From NCBI RefSeq assembly GCF_042683245.1, contig NZ_JBHUJB010000049.1, positions 1 through 64,000 on the forward strand: a stretch of 64,000 bases of DNA, given 5' to 3'. Below are positions 1 through 7,947 of this stretch, one piece after another (positions within the stretch are counted from its first letter, which is position 1; every line of letters begins with the position of its first letter). The stretch is from Rubritalea tangerina. GTDB lineage: Bacteria > Verrucomicrobiota > Verrucomicrobiia > Verrucomicrobiales > Akkermansiaceae. The notes beneath the pieces were generated by a model. It had not been told where the DNA came from and did not search any database. It saw only the letters and a program-made list of their open reading frames with translations. The translations under genes and the position numbers were made by a program.

Positions 1-104
1 TCATAAGCCATGAGCTTACCAGCAACCATGGCGCGGCCTCACCTCTCTTCTCATTCTATCTTTTTTGCTAGCCATTCGCTAGAGGAGGTTGTTAGTTAAG
101 AGCT

Positions 105-1472
105 GTGAGTGTCTTAAAGAGGGTTGGCCTGGTTATTTTCAGTGCCTTGATGGGCTGCGTGGTTTTCGCCCCCGTGAGTTGGAGCTACCTAGCTTTGCTG
201 TCATGGCTACCACTATTCTACGGTGTGCAGGGGGCGTCTGAGCGCGTTGCGATGCGTTTGGGGACATTGCATGGAGTTATTCTGTTTGGGGTAAGTTTAT
301 CTTGGCTGAGCTCAGTGTTTGTTAACTCACCGTGGATATTGGCCCCTTTGGCTCTGATATTAGGGTTATTTACCGGTATGTACTGTGTGCTCCAGGTTTC
401 TGCTGGGAGGTATCTGAGCGGTGGTTGGCTGGCATTGGTTGCCGCGATGTGTTGGGGAGGAGTAGAGTATTTTCGTTCTGAGCTATTTCTCTTAAAATTT
501 TCGTGGGTGAGTCCAGGTCTTGGGCTGGGGCCGACTCTGTTGACTTCAGCAATCGGTGTGTACGGCATGAGTGTTCTCATCGTGCTAGTGAATCTTTGGG
601 TGGTGCAGAGAAGGTGGCGTTATGTGGGAGGGGGAGGTTTGGTACTACTTCTTTTGAGTTCAGTGATGATGCCAGAGGCGCTAGAAGCACGCGATAGAGT
701 TGTCAAAGCGACAGCAGTGCAGGCTGAGTTTGCGGGGAGGCAACGTTATTTGGACTTGGTGGGGGAGGAGGTAGTGGATTTCATTGTCTTACCTGAGTAC
801 GCATTTAGTTACGATGTGCGGGAATCAAAGGTGATTTGGGATGAGCTCAAAGCCTTTGCTGAGAAAAGGGCATCGGTGATGGTCATGGGAACGCGGACTG
901 AGCGTGGTGATGGAGCGTGGTTTAATACGGCTTTGGCCATGGATGGAGATGGCGAGATCGGGGTGCATTATAAGAATCACACAGTGCATTTTTTTGATGA
1001 TGGTCTAGCAGGGAAGGACGCTGGGGTGGTGACGGCGGGTGGCTATCAATTTGGGATGTCGATTTGTTTTGATAATGATTATGAGGATGTGGTGAGGCGG
1101 ATGACGAGTGCGGGAGCGCAATTTTTCTTGGTTCCAAGTTTGGATGCGAGCCATTGGACGCTGAGGCAGCATTGGCAGCATGCAGAATTATTTCGTCATA
1201 GGGCTGCGGAGAATGGGAGGTGGATGTTGGTGGCTGCAGGATCTGGGGTTACCCAACTTATTGACCTGCATGGCAATCGAGTTTCTGCCATAGAGCCAAT
1301 GACTGAGGGGGCGATGTCTGTTGAGTTGGAAGCTTTAGGTGGATTGACGCTCTATACGCGTTTTGGGTGGATGTTTGGATGGGCTATGCTTGTGGGAACT
1401 GCGGTTTTCGTGGGCTTTCTCGTGGTCTCAGGGGCCTATAGGAAGCTGAAGAGTTCTCGGTCGGGTGTATGA
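105..1472 (+). CDS. lnt: Apolipoprotein N-acyltransferase
   Basis: Probable Lnt, which N-acylates the lipidated cysteine of apolipoproteins at the periplasmic face of the inner membrane. About six hydrophobic segments fill residues 1-190, followed by a nitrilase-type (CN_hydrolase) domain and a final membrane helix near residues 425-445, the usual Lnt plan. The expected Glu-Lys-Cys triad is visible: Glu231 in LPEYAF, Lys290 in HYKNHT and Cys321 in SICFDN. The start is GTG at 105, with a purine-rich AGAGGAGG about 15 bases upstream. At 455 residues it is slightly shorter than enterobacterial Lnt (about 510). The following trhO and lspA genes lie on the same strand with short gaps, so a lipoprotein-processing operon is likely. 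Confidence 0.88.
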   Translation: MSVLKRVGLVIFSALMGCVVFAPVSWSYLALLSWLPLFYGVQGASERVAMRLGTLHGVILFGVSLSWLSSVFVNSPWILAPLALILGLFTGMYCVLQVSAGRYLSGGWLALVAAMCWGGVEYFRSELFLLKFSWVSPGLGLGPTLLTSAIGVYGMSVLIVLVNLWVVQRRWRYVGGGGLVLLLLSSVMMPEALEARDRVVKATAVQAEFAGRQRYLDLVGEEVVDFIVLPEYAFSYDVRESKVIWDELKAFAEKRASVMVMGTRTERGDGAWFNTALAMDGDGEIGVHYKNHTVHFFDDGLAGKDAGVVTAGGYQFGMSICFDNDYEDVVRRMTSAGAQFFLVPSLDASHWTLRQHWQHAELFRHRAAENGRWMLVAAGSGVTQLIDLHGNRVSAIEPMTEGAMSVELEALGGLTLYTRFGWMFGWAMLVGTAVFVGFLVVSGAYRKLKSSRSGV

Positions 1473-1516
1473 GAATAAGTATTGATTCTCGGGAGATGCT
1501 GCGTTACCGCAGTTCT

Positions 1517-2425
1517 ATGACTGATGCACCCTATCAAGTACTTCTCTATTATCTGTATACAGAGATTGAGAACCCTGAAGCGTACCGAGACGCTCACAGA
1601 GAGCTGTGTGAAGGCCTTGGCTTAAAGGGTCGTATTATCATTGGCAAGGAGGGCATTAATGGTACTTTGTCTGGCCTTACTGCTGACTGCCAAAAGTACG
1701 TGGAAGCGATGAAGGCAGATCCATTGACCTCTGCAATGGAGTTTAAGATTGATCCGGAGCAGGGACATGTCTTCCCCAAGCTCTCCATCAAGGCACGTGA
1801 GGAAATTGTGACTTTAGGCCTTGGTGAGGAAGACTTCTCTCCGAATGAGTGTACTGGCAAGTATCTAGAGCCGACAGAGTGGCGTGATGCGATCAAAGAC
1901 CCTAATGCGGTCATTATTGATGCCAGAAACGATTATGAATTTGACCTTGGGCGTTTCAAGGGGGCGATTCGACCACCGTTGACAGCCTTCAAGGAATTTC
2001 CAGAGTGGATTCGCGAGAACCGCGAAAGCTTTGAGGGTAAGCGCATTTTGACTTATTGTACTGGTGGCATTCGATGCGAGAAGTTCAGTGGCTTTTTGGT
2101 AAGGGAAGGCTTTGAGGATGTGAGCCAACTTCACGGTGGAATTGTGAAGTATGGCAAGGATCCAGAGGCTCGCGGAGAGGACTTTGACGGGCTATGCTAT
2201 GTTTTTGACGAGCGGATTGCGGTGCCAGTGAACCATGTTAATCCAGAGGTAGTAGCTCATTGCGTGCACTGCGGTGAGGCTAGTGAGCGCTACGTTAACT
2301 GCGCCAACAAGTTATGTAATGCTCAGCATTTTTGCTGTGAAGCCTGTGAAGGGGAAAGTAAGCGCTGCTGTAGTGAGGCCTGCCAGGAGGTGTATAGCGC
2401 AAAGTATGAAGGTGCGGTGAACTAG
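1517..2425 (+). CDS. trhO: tRNA uridine(34) hydroxylase, rhodanese family (TrhO/YceA)
   Basis: Matches TrhO (YceA), which hydroxylates U34 of certain tRNAs on the way to 5-carboxymethoxy- or 5-methoxyuridine. Order: an N-terminal ferredoxin-like (acylphosphatase-like) domain with GKEGINGTLSG, a central rhodanese domain with active-site Cys181 in YCTGGIRCEK, and a C-terminal cysteine-rich segment (CVHCGEAS and several CC pairs) that probably binds metal. The frame is open back to 1469, where it would overlap the lnt stop. I prefer ATG 1517 because the family alignment begins around MTDAPYQVLLYY. This gives 302 residues, a normal length. It sits between lnt and lspA on the same strand. Confidence 0.88.
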   Translation: MTDAPYQVLLYYLYTEIENPEAYRDAHRELCEGLGLKGRIIIGKEGINGTLSGLTADCQKYVEAMKADPLTSAMEFKIDPEQGHVFPKLSIKAREEIVTLGLGEEDFSPNECTGKYLEPTEWRDAIKDPNAVIIDARNDYEFDLGRFKGAIRPPLTAFKEFPEWIRENRESFEGKRILTYCTGGIRCEKFSGFLVREGFEDVSQLHGGIVKYGKDPEARGEDFDGLCYVFDERIAVPVNHVNPEVVAHCVHCGEASERYVNCANKLCNAQHFCCEACEGESKRCCSEACQEVYSAKYEGAVN

Positions 2426-2443
2426 GCTTTACCTTTTGGGAAA

Positions 2444-3091
2444 TTGACTCAGATTGCCCGTATGCCACGCCTGCTGCCTTTATTGCTTAAAATTTCACTT
2501 CCGCTCGTTGTGCTCGACCAGCTCACAAAGTGGTGGGTGGTGTTTAATTTGAAGCAACCGTATTTACCGTATCAGACTTATCCATATTTGGCTCCAGCTG
2601 GTGAGTTCAAAGGTAAATACTGGCTTGCGAGTAACCACGTGGATTTGATTCCTGTCATTGACGGGTATTTTAATATTAACCGGGTGCATAATCAAGGGGT
2701 GGCTTTTGGCTTTGGGAATGGGACTGATTGGGCTCCTATTGTTTTTCTGATTGTGCCCATAGTGGCCCTGACGGTGGTTTCTCTTCTCTGGAAGAAGGGA
2801 GTATTTGTTGGGTGGGCTAAGTGGTCTGCACCTCTGCTGGTAGCTGGAGTCGTCGGCAATTTAATTGACCGCTTAACTCAAGGGTTTGTGCTCAAGGGCT
2901 ATGAGGGTGAGAGCTTTTGGACTCGTCTGAGTGAAGGCTACGTGGTGGACTTTATCGATGTGACTATTCCGTTTATCAATTACCGTTGGCCGTCATTCAA
3001 CGTAGCGGATAGTTGTATTTGTATCGCAGCAAGCTTACTTTTTCTCTCAGCGTTCCAAGCTGAGGATAAGGTGAAGGATCAAAGTAAGTAG
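2444..3091 (+). CDS. lspA: Lipoprotein signal peptidase (signal peptidase II)
   Basis: Inner-membrane aspartyl protease that removes the signal peptide from prolipoproteins. Conserved blocks are visible: DQLTKWWV in the first helix, NQGVAFGF, GNLIDR with one catalytic Asp, and FNVADS with the second. It has 215 residues against about 160 in most bacteria. The excess is a roughly 30-residue loop between helix 1 and the NQGVAFGF block and a second insert after GNLIDR, both expected in the periplasm. The annotated start is TTG 2444. ATG 2462 (MPRLLPLLL) is an equally good alternative. The 3' end overlaps the convergent CCA-adding enzyme gene by 13 bases. Confidence 0.9.
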   Translation: MTQIARMPRLLPLLLKISLPLVVLDQLTKWWVVFNLKQPYLPYQTYPYLAPAGEFKGKYWLASNHVDLIPVIDGYFNINRVHNQGVAFGFGNGTDWAPIVFLIVPIVALTVVSLLWKKGVFVGWAKWSAPLLVAGVVGNLIDRLTQGFVLKGYEGESFWTRLSEGYVVDFIDVTIPFINYRWPSFNVADSCICIAASLLFLSAFQAEDKVKDQSK

Positions 3092-4398
3092 TGCTCGCTT
3101 AGCCAAGCAAGAGCTTCTTCTTTTGAGGTAACTTTGCCTTCGAGTTGTTCGGTTTGGAGCGACTCTAGGATTTTAGTAAACTTTGGGCTTGGTTGTAGGC
3201 CTTGTGCGATGAGGTCTTTACCTGTGAGCAGTGCGGGAGGAATGAGAGGTTCAGAGGCAAATTCCTTTTCTTTATCTCGGAGAAAGTCGTAATTCTCTGT
3301 GATGCCGTTACTGCTGGCACAGTCGACGCGGTGTAGTTCCATTTCTTCCTCATAGTGAGGGCGAGCCATAAAACGTTTTACCTTGGCGGTCTTCATGAAT
3401 CTAACATTCATGAAGTTCATGTGATTGAGAACCATATCGAATACAGCTTCGATTGTTTTGTTCGAATACTTGAGTCTTCGAAGAATGGACTCGGCCATTT
3501 CAGCACCGACTTTGTCGTGGCCGTTGAAGCGAATTCTGTCTTCAGATGGATCGTATGTGTAGGTGGCGGGTTTGCCGATATCATGTAAGAGTACAGCGAG
3601 GCAGAGTTCTAAGCTCGGTGTATCGTAAAGCATGTCTAGCATGATTCGGGTATGGACAAAGACATCTCCTTCGGGGTGAAACTGAGGTGGTTGTTCGCAC
3701 CCAATGAGGTCTACGAGTTCAGGTATGAAGTGTTGCGCGAGTCCGGAGGATACGACAAGTTCAATGCCTCGGGCTCGGTGAGGAGAAAGGAGTATCTGGT
3801 TGAACTCAGCCTGGATTCGCTCGACGGCAATGGAGGAGAGTAAGTGGGCGTGTTCTTGGATTGCCTGCCAAGTAATTGGGTCAATTTGGAATTGTAGTTT
3901 TGTGGCAAAGCGGATTGCGCGCAGGAGTCTGAGGGCGTCTTCCTGAAAGCGATGAGCTGGGGTGCCAATTGCTTTGATGAGTCCGGCGTCGAGGTCTTTT
4001 TCACCGTCGACATAATCAATAATTTCGCCGGTGATGGGGTCTTGGAAGATTCCATTGATCGTGAAATCACGTCTTTTAGCATCTTCTTCAGGTGAGCTAA
4101 AAGTGACGGAATCGGGGCGCCTATTATCGTTATAGTTTCCATCGACTCGGAAGGTGGCGACTTCTAAGCCGACACCTCGGTATTTCACGAGTATCACTCC
4201 GAAGTGTGCACCGATGGCATCAGAGTGGGGGAAAAGGTCGAGCACCTGCTGAGGAGTAGCTGAGGTGGCGATATCGTAATCTTTAGGGGATAGGCCTAGT
4301 AGGGAGTCTCTGACGCAACCGCCTGCAAAATAGCAGAGGTGTCCAGCTTTGCGCAGGGTGGATGCAATTTCTTGGGCGATATTCAAGAGTTCGGACAT
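3079..4398 (-). CDS. cca: CCA-adding enzyme / tRNA nucleotidyltransferase with HD domain
   Basis: Class II nucleotidyltransferase family that adds or repairs the 3' CCA of tRNAs; poly(A) polymerase and A-only or CC-only adding enzymes share this fold. Visible blocks: FAGGCVRDSLLG (residues 25-36), KDYDIATSATP with the metal-binding DxD-type motif, RRDFTINGIF, and the ribose/base-recognition segment RFQEDALRLLRAIRFA. An HD phosphohydrolase domain follows, with HTRIM and LLHDIGKP, as in many bacterial CCA enzymes. ATG at 4398. The one tRNA in this window already encodes CCA, so repair may be the main role. Transcribed divergently from the prepilin peptidase and convergent with lspA. Confidence 0.85.
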   Translation of the reverse strand: MSELLNIAQEIASTLRKAGHLCYFAGGCVRDSLLGLSPKDYDIATSATPQQVLDLFPHSDAIGAHFGVILVKYRGVGLEVATFRVDGNYNDNRRPDSVTFSSPEEDAKRRDFTINGIFQDPITGEIIDYVDGEKDLDAGLIKAIGTPAHRFQEDALRLLRAIRFATKLQFQIDPITWQAIQEHAHLLSSIAVERIQAEFNQILLSPHRARGIELVVSSGLAQHFIPELVDLIGCEQPPQFHPEGDVFVHTRIMLDMLYDTPSLELCLAVLLHDIGKPATYTYDPSEDRIRFNGHDKVGAEMAESILRRLKYSNKTIEAVFDMVLNHMNFMNVRFMKTAKVKRFMARPHYEEEMELHRVDCASSNGITENYDFLRDKEKEFASEPLIPPALLTGKDLIAQGLQPSPKFTKILESLQTEQLEGKVTSKEEALAWLSEHYLL

Positions 4399-4477
4399 GT
4401 GTCAGTATGGAGGAAATCTGTGGTTTCGTTCATTTGGGGGTTGCGCGTCGGCTTTGTCGAGATTGAATGTCTGCAAG

Positions 4478-5581
4478 ATGATATCACTCTTGCCATGGTC
4501 ACATATCCTGTACGGTATTACTGCGTTTCTGCTGGGAGCATGTATCGGTTCATTTTTAAATGTGGTGATTTATCGACTACCTCGTGGCCTGTCGGTGAAT
4601 GAGCCGAAGAGAAGTTTCTGTCCTGCTTGTGGTAAGTCTATACCGATGTCACGGAATATTCCTTTATTTACTTGGCTATGGCAGAGGGGGCGGTGTGCAG
4701 AATGTCATGCTAGGATTCCCGTTAGATACTTTATTGTGGAGCTGATGACAGCTCTGCTTTGGCTGGGATGTTGGCACTATTTTGATGATCCAGTGGTAGC
4801 TATATTCATGATGCTTATGGCGTCCATATGTCTGGCTATTACGGCTGTGGATCTTGAACTGATGGTGATTCCTCGTCAGCTGACATTGTTAGGCACGCTT
4901 CTTGGCGTGGCGATGGCGGTTATTGCTCCGAGTTTTTTTGGGGAAGACGAATGGACGCGTAGTCTGTTAAAGTCACTCTTCGGCTTTGGTCTTGGTTGGG
5001 TTGGTTTATGGCTTGTGGTATTGTTGGGTAAGCTTGCATTTGGGCGTCAGAAGTTTGAATATGATGAATTGACACATTGGTTTTTGAAAGAGCCTGAGAA
5101 TGATGAGGAAGAGCTATGTTTCGTCATCGGTAATGAGGCGATTGGTTGGTCTGAGATCTTTTATAGAAAGACTGATAAACTCGTGGTGAGTGAGGGAGAG
5201 TGGGTCGAGATTGATGGCAATAGAGAGGTTGTTAGTGAGCTCATCATTACGGATGATTCCGTAAGAATTAATGATAAAGAATATAAGATTGAAGCACTGA
5301 AATCTCTAGAGGGGAAAGCTCGCAAAGCCGTGGTTCCTCGTGAGGCTATGGGCATGGGAGATGTCGATCTATTAGGAATGCTAGGTGCTTGTTTTGGGCC
5401 AGCCTCACTGTTGTTGATTATTTTTGCAGCCTGCGTGTTGAGTATTGTCTGGGCGATGTGTAATCGTTTGGGGTTTGGGAAGCTCATGCCATTTGGTCCC
5501 AGTATCATTGGCGGTGCTGTGATATGGCTCTTTTGGGGTGAGAAACTCATTGATTGGTATCTCAAGTCACTCGGAGTTTGA
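4478..5581 (+). CDS. Prepilin peptidase (type IV pilin / type II secretion), with soluble insertion
   Basis: A24-family aspartyl protease that cleaves and often N-methylates type IV prepilins and pseudopilins. N-terminal GACIGSFLNVVIYRLP is the family signature, followed by a zinc-binding pair of Cys-x-x-Cys motifs (CPACGKS, CAECHAR). The catalytic aspartates lie in AVDLELMVIP and in GMGDVDLLG. Between the middle helices and the GMGD helix is a polar, acidic insertion of about 90 residues (roughly residues 190-290 of this form) that ordinary PilD proteins lack. The frame is open upstream to 4349, but ATG 4478 (MISLLPWSH) places the first membrane segment correctly. No pilin genes are in view. 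Confidence 0.85.
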   Translation: MISLLPWSHILYGITAFLLGACIGSFLNVVIYRLPRGLSVNEPKRSFCPACGKSIPMSRNIPLFTWLWQRGRCAECHARIPVRYFIVELMTALLWLGCWHYFDDPVVAIFMMLMASICLAITAVDLELMVIPRQLTLLGTLLGVAMAVIAPSFFGEDEWTRSLLKSLFGFGLGWVGLWLVVLLGKLAFGRQKFEYDELTHWFLKEPENDEEELCFVIGNEAIGWSEIFYRKTDKLVVSEGEWVEIDGNREVVSELIITDDSVRINDKEYKIEALKSLEGKARKAVVPREAMGMGDVDLLGMLGACFGPASLLLIIFAACVLSIVWAMCNRLGFGKLMPFGPSIIGGAVIWLFWGEKLIDWYLKSLGV

Positions 5582-5597
5582 GTGGGATTATTTGAAA

Positions 5598-5634
5598 TAA
5601 AAAAAAACGCTAGGTTCGGACCTAGCGTTTTTTG
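5598..5634. terminator. Bidirectional rho-independent terminator
   Basis: Perfect 8-bp stem CGCTAGGT (5608-5615) / ACCTAGCG (5620-5627) with a TCGG loop, A-tract before and T-tract after. It can stop both the prepilin peptidase transcript and the convergent H1-like gene. Confidence 0.88.
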
Positions 5635-5670
5635 TTTATGAGCTTTCGGATAGTAATGAGGTTTAACTCA

Positions 5671-6258
5671 TTATTTTTTCTTGGAAGCTGGTTTCTTGGC
5701 TGCAGCTTTTGAAGCTTTCTTAGGTGCGGCTTTTTTTGTCACCTTCTTCTTAGCTGCTTTTTTAGGAGCTTTCTTGGTGACTTTTTTCTTCGTCGCTTTT
5801 TTGGGTGCAGCTTTCTTGGTGGCCTTTTTCTTTGTCGCTTTCTTAGCGGCTTTCTTGGCTACTTTTTTCTTAGCGGCTTTTTTGGTGACCTTTTTCTTAG
5901 CAGCTTTTTTGGCTGCTTTTTTCTTAGTAACTTTCTTGGCTGCTTTTTTGGCGACCTTTTTCTTGGTGGCTTTCTTCGCAACTTTTTTCTTTGTTACCTT
6001 TTTTGTGACTTTCTTTTTAGCAGCTTTTTTAGCGACCTTTTTCTTGGTGGCCTTTTTAGCAGCTTTTTTAGCGACCTTCTTAGTAGCTTTTTTAGCTGCA
6101 GGTTTTTTTGCTACTTTTTTGGGGCTCGCCTTTTTCTTAGCAGTTGGCTTTTTAGCGACTTTTTTAGGAGCTGGTTTTTTAGTTGAAGCCTTTTTGGTGG
6201 CTTTGGACTTCACCGCCTTCTTTGCGGTCTTCTTAGAGCTTGTTTTTTTAGCTGCCAT
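5671..6258 (-). CDS. Histone H1-like Lys/Ala-rich repeat protein
   Basis: 195 residues composed almost wholly of Lys and Ala with some Thr, Val, Pro and Ser, in irregular repeats of the form KKxAKK, KKVAKK and KKATKK. The composition matches the C-terminal tail of eukaryotic H1 and bacterial histone H1-like proteins (Hc2, AlgP type), which bind and compact DNA nonspecifically. There is no globular domain, signal peptide or membrane segment. ATG at 6258 with a long AT-rich upstream region. The DNA repeats make repeat-number change by slippage likely. An open frame of similar size on the opposite strand (5681-6274) is a by-product of the repeats. A nucleoid role is inferred from composition only. 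Confidence 0.8.
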   Translation of the reverse strand: MAAKKTSSKKTAKKAVKSKATKKASTKKPAPKKVAKKPTAKKKASPKKVAKKPAAKKATKKVAKKAAKKATKKKVAKKAAKKKVTKKVTKKKVAKKATKKKVAKKAAKKVTKKKAAKKAAKKKVTKKAAKKKVAKKAAKKATKKKATKKAAPKKATKKKVTKKAPKKAAKKKVTKKAAPKKASKAAAKKPASKKK

Positions 6259-6463
6259 AATAAGTAGGGGTTAGTGTCTCGTTATTTTTTTATGTGTGGG
6301 AGTTGTTGTAGCAATTTACTATACGTGCTTATTAAAGGCTGAATACCAGTCTGTTAGTCAAGATGAAATTTTACTAATCTAAACAAATTCCGTTCTATCT
6401 AAGGCTGAGTATAGTTTTTATTGAGTGCTATATGTTAGATGTGAGTGCTCTGTAGTTCTTGAT

Positions 6464-7384
6464 TTATTGGGGTTTAGGTCGTTCTAAGTTTGGAACAATT
6501 TTCTTTAACTCTAACCAAAATTTTTTATTAGAAGGATGGCCATTAAATTTTACTTTTCCTTCTTTATTTACGAGTACGACAGTGGGGATGGATTGTATTC
6601 GAAGTGTTCTAGCCAGAAAGTTATCGTTTGAATCGGCAATCCAGTGAGTGGTTTGTTGCAGTGAGAGTTCCTGAATCGTTTGTTTGGCGTCTTTGAATGC
6701 TTCGTCTGACAGTTCTGTTAGGATGGTGGAATTTGAGATGTCATTGGACTTGGTAATTTCACAGAGGGCTTTGAAGTCGTCTATGGTTTCTATGAATTCT
6801 TGGCTCCAGGGTGACCAGAAGATGAGTAGGTTTGCCTTGGCGTTTTTGTTGAAGGTGTACGCCTTAGGTTCTAACAATTTTAAATATGGTTTATTGAAAT
6901 TGAATTGGACCTTGAGCATCGATTGGTCGACTTTGAACTGGTCGATGTGAGGGGCGAAGACGCTCGCTTGTCGAGGGCTGTGCCAGAAGGCTGACTTGAT
7001 AGTTTCTTTAAACTCTCGTGGTTTATTTTGTTCGAGGGCTTTGAGGGCTTGGGTGAAGCGAATGATAGCTTTCCAATCATCTTCGAGGGTGAAGATTTCA
7101 GAGTGATCTGGGTTGAAGGCATCGAATAGCGGTGTGAGTGGCACTGAGAGTGCTGCTAGGCCTGCTGTATCTTGTTGGTCTATAAGGTAGAGGAATTGGG
7201 CTTCGAGGAGGGTTTGTTTGGGGAGGTTTTGTTCTTTCGCTTGTTGAAGTGCTGTGTGGAATTCTAGTGGGTCGCGTGACGAAAAGAGAAGTTCTTTGAC
7301 TGGCGGAGCTGGCTCTTTGGCATTCGCTAGAGTCTTGAAAGTGATGAATGCGAATAAGCTGAGTTTGGCAAAAGTTGTGATCAT
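6464..7384 (-). CDS. Secreted thioredoxin-fold protein lacking the CxxC motif
   Basis: About 306 residues with an N-terminal hydrophobic signal sequence. An unrecognised helical region (to about residue 180) is followed by a TlpA/thioredoxin-like domain: NLLIFWSPWSQEFIETI occupies the place of the usual FWATWCxPC strand-helix, and SIPTVVLVNKEGKVKFNGH gives the cis-proline strand. Both redox cysteines are missing (WSPWS), so a disulfide reductase role is unlikely and a binding or scaffold role is more plausible. ATG 7384 is chosen because it starts just before the hydrophobic stretch. An in-frame ATG at 7402 lies inside the terminator hairpin of the next gene. No good Shine-Dalgarno is seen. 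Confidence 0.6.
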   Translation of the reverse strand: MITTFAKLSLFAFITFKTLANAKEPAPPVKELLFSSRDPLEFHTALQQAKEQNLPKQTLLEAQFLYLIDQQDTAGLAALSVPLTPLFDAFNPDHSEIFTLEDDWKAIIRFTQALKALEQNKPREFKETIKSAFWHSPRQASVFAPHIDQFKVDQSMLKVQFNFNKPYLKLLEPKAYTFNKNAKANLLIFWSPWSQEFIETIDDFKALCEITKSNDISNSTILTELSDEAFKDAKQTIQELSLQQTTHWIADSNDNFLARTLRIQSIPTVVLVNKEGKVKFNGHPSNKKFWLELKKIVPNLERPKPQ

Positions 7385-7421
7385 AAAAAAAGAAAGTGGC
7401 ATGCGCTGAGCATGCCACTTT
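7383..7421 (-). terminator. Rho-independent terminator of the LysM lipoprotein gene
   Basis: 10-bp perfect stem AGTGGCATGC (7395-7404) / GCATGCCACT (7410-7419) with loop GCTGA. On the minus strand it is followed by a T-rich run (TTTCTTTTTTT), which also forms the lead-in to the start codon of the next minus-strand gene. Confidence 0.8.
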
Positions 7422-7449
7422 GTACCATGAAAATGGGGAGTTAGGAGAA

Positions 7450-7890
7450 CTAGTTATTGGGGATTTGGAGGGTTTGTCCAATTTGGATATTATTTCCGGA
7501 GATGCCGTTGGCTGCTTGGATTGCTTCGACAGTCGTATCGTAGTCCCGGGAGAGTTTCCACAAACTATCACCTTTTTGGACGGTATGTGGGATAGTGGAA
7601 CCGGCTACAGGTGCAGCTTGAGTCGCTGGTGGTGGAGTGTAGACGTTATTGCCTTGGGCTGGTGGTTGGGTTGGGGGGAGTGTTCCACCGACACCGGGAA
7701 GAGGTTGGTATGGGGCGTTCTGGGCGTAATTGCCAGTTTCTCCGTTAGACTGAGGCACTGCGTATGGGTTGTTACCTTGTTGGCCTGGAGCTGCAGCTGC
7801 AGGTGCGCCGTATGGGTTTCCAGATTGGTTGTTACAAGAAACGAGAGCTGAAGCTGCTGCTGTGGCGAGTACGAGGGTGATGGTTTTCAT
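7450..7890 (-). CDS. LysM-domain lipoprotein
   Basis: 146-residue probable outer-membrane or periplasmic lipoprotein. The signal peptide ends in a lipobox (ALVSC) near residue 19. A Pro/Gly/Asn/Gln-rich linker follows, and a single C-terminal LysM domain starts at HTVQKGDSLWKLSRDY, with the typical IQAANGI and IQIGQTLQIP ends. LysM binds N-acetylglucosamine-containing polymers, chiefly peptidoglycan. The frame extends to 7941, but ATG 7890 (MKTITLV) starts a proper signal peptide. It is 57 bases downstream of tatD and is probably the last gene of that operon. A similar LysM lipoprotein lies at 57.4 kb. Confidence 0.82.
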   Translation of the reverse strand: MKTITLVLATAAASALVSCNNQSGNPYGAPAAAAPGQQGNNPYAVPQSNGETGNYAQNAPYQPLPGVGGTLPPTQPPAQGNNVYTPPPATQAAPVAGSTIPHTVQKGDSLWKLSRDYDTTVEAIQAANGISGNNIQIGQTLQIPNN

Positions 7891-7947
7891 TGCTGGTATT
7901 CTAGCATTTAGTATTAATATGTAAACGACAGTGTAGCACAAATCTTT

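Noticed and set aside
1..28. Possible start of a divergent minus-strand gene (ATG at 28, AGAGGTGAGG upstream)
   Set aside because: Only nine codons are visible before the window edge, too few to support a call.
3711..4142. 143-codon minus-strand frame inside the CCA enzyme gene
   Set aside because: Wrong phase of a well-conserved gene; no family similarity and Ser/Pro-rich shadow composition.
5671..6258. CRISPR or tandem repeat array
   Set aside because: Repeats are short, irregular and coding; there are no unique spacers.
5681..6274. 197-codon plus-strand frame rich in Phe, Leu and Ala
   Set aside because: It is the exact antisense of the Lys/Ala repeats of the H1-like gene (AAG/AAA read backwards gives CTT/TTT) and has no ribosome-binding site.
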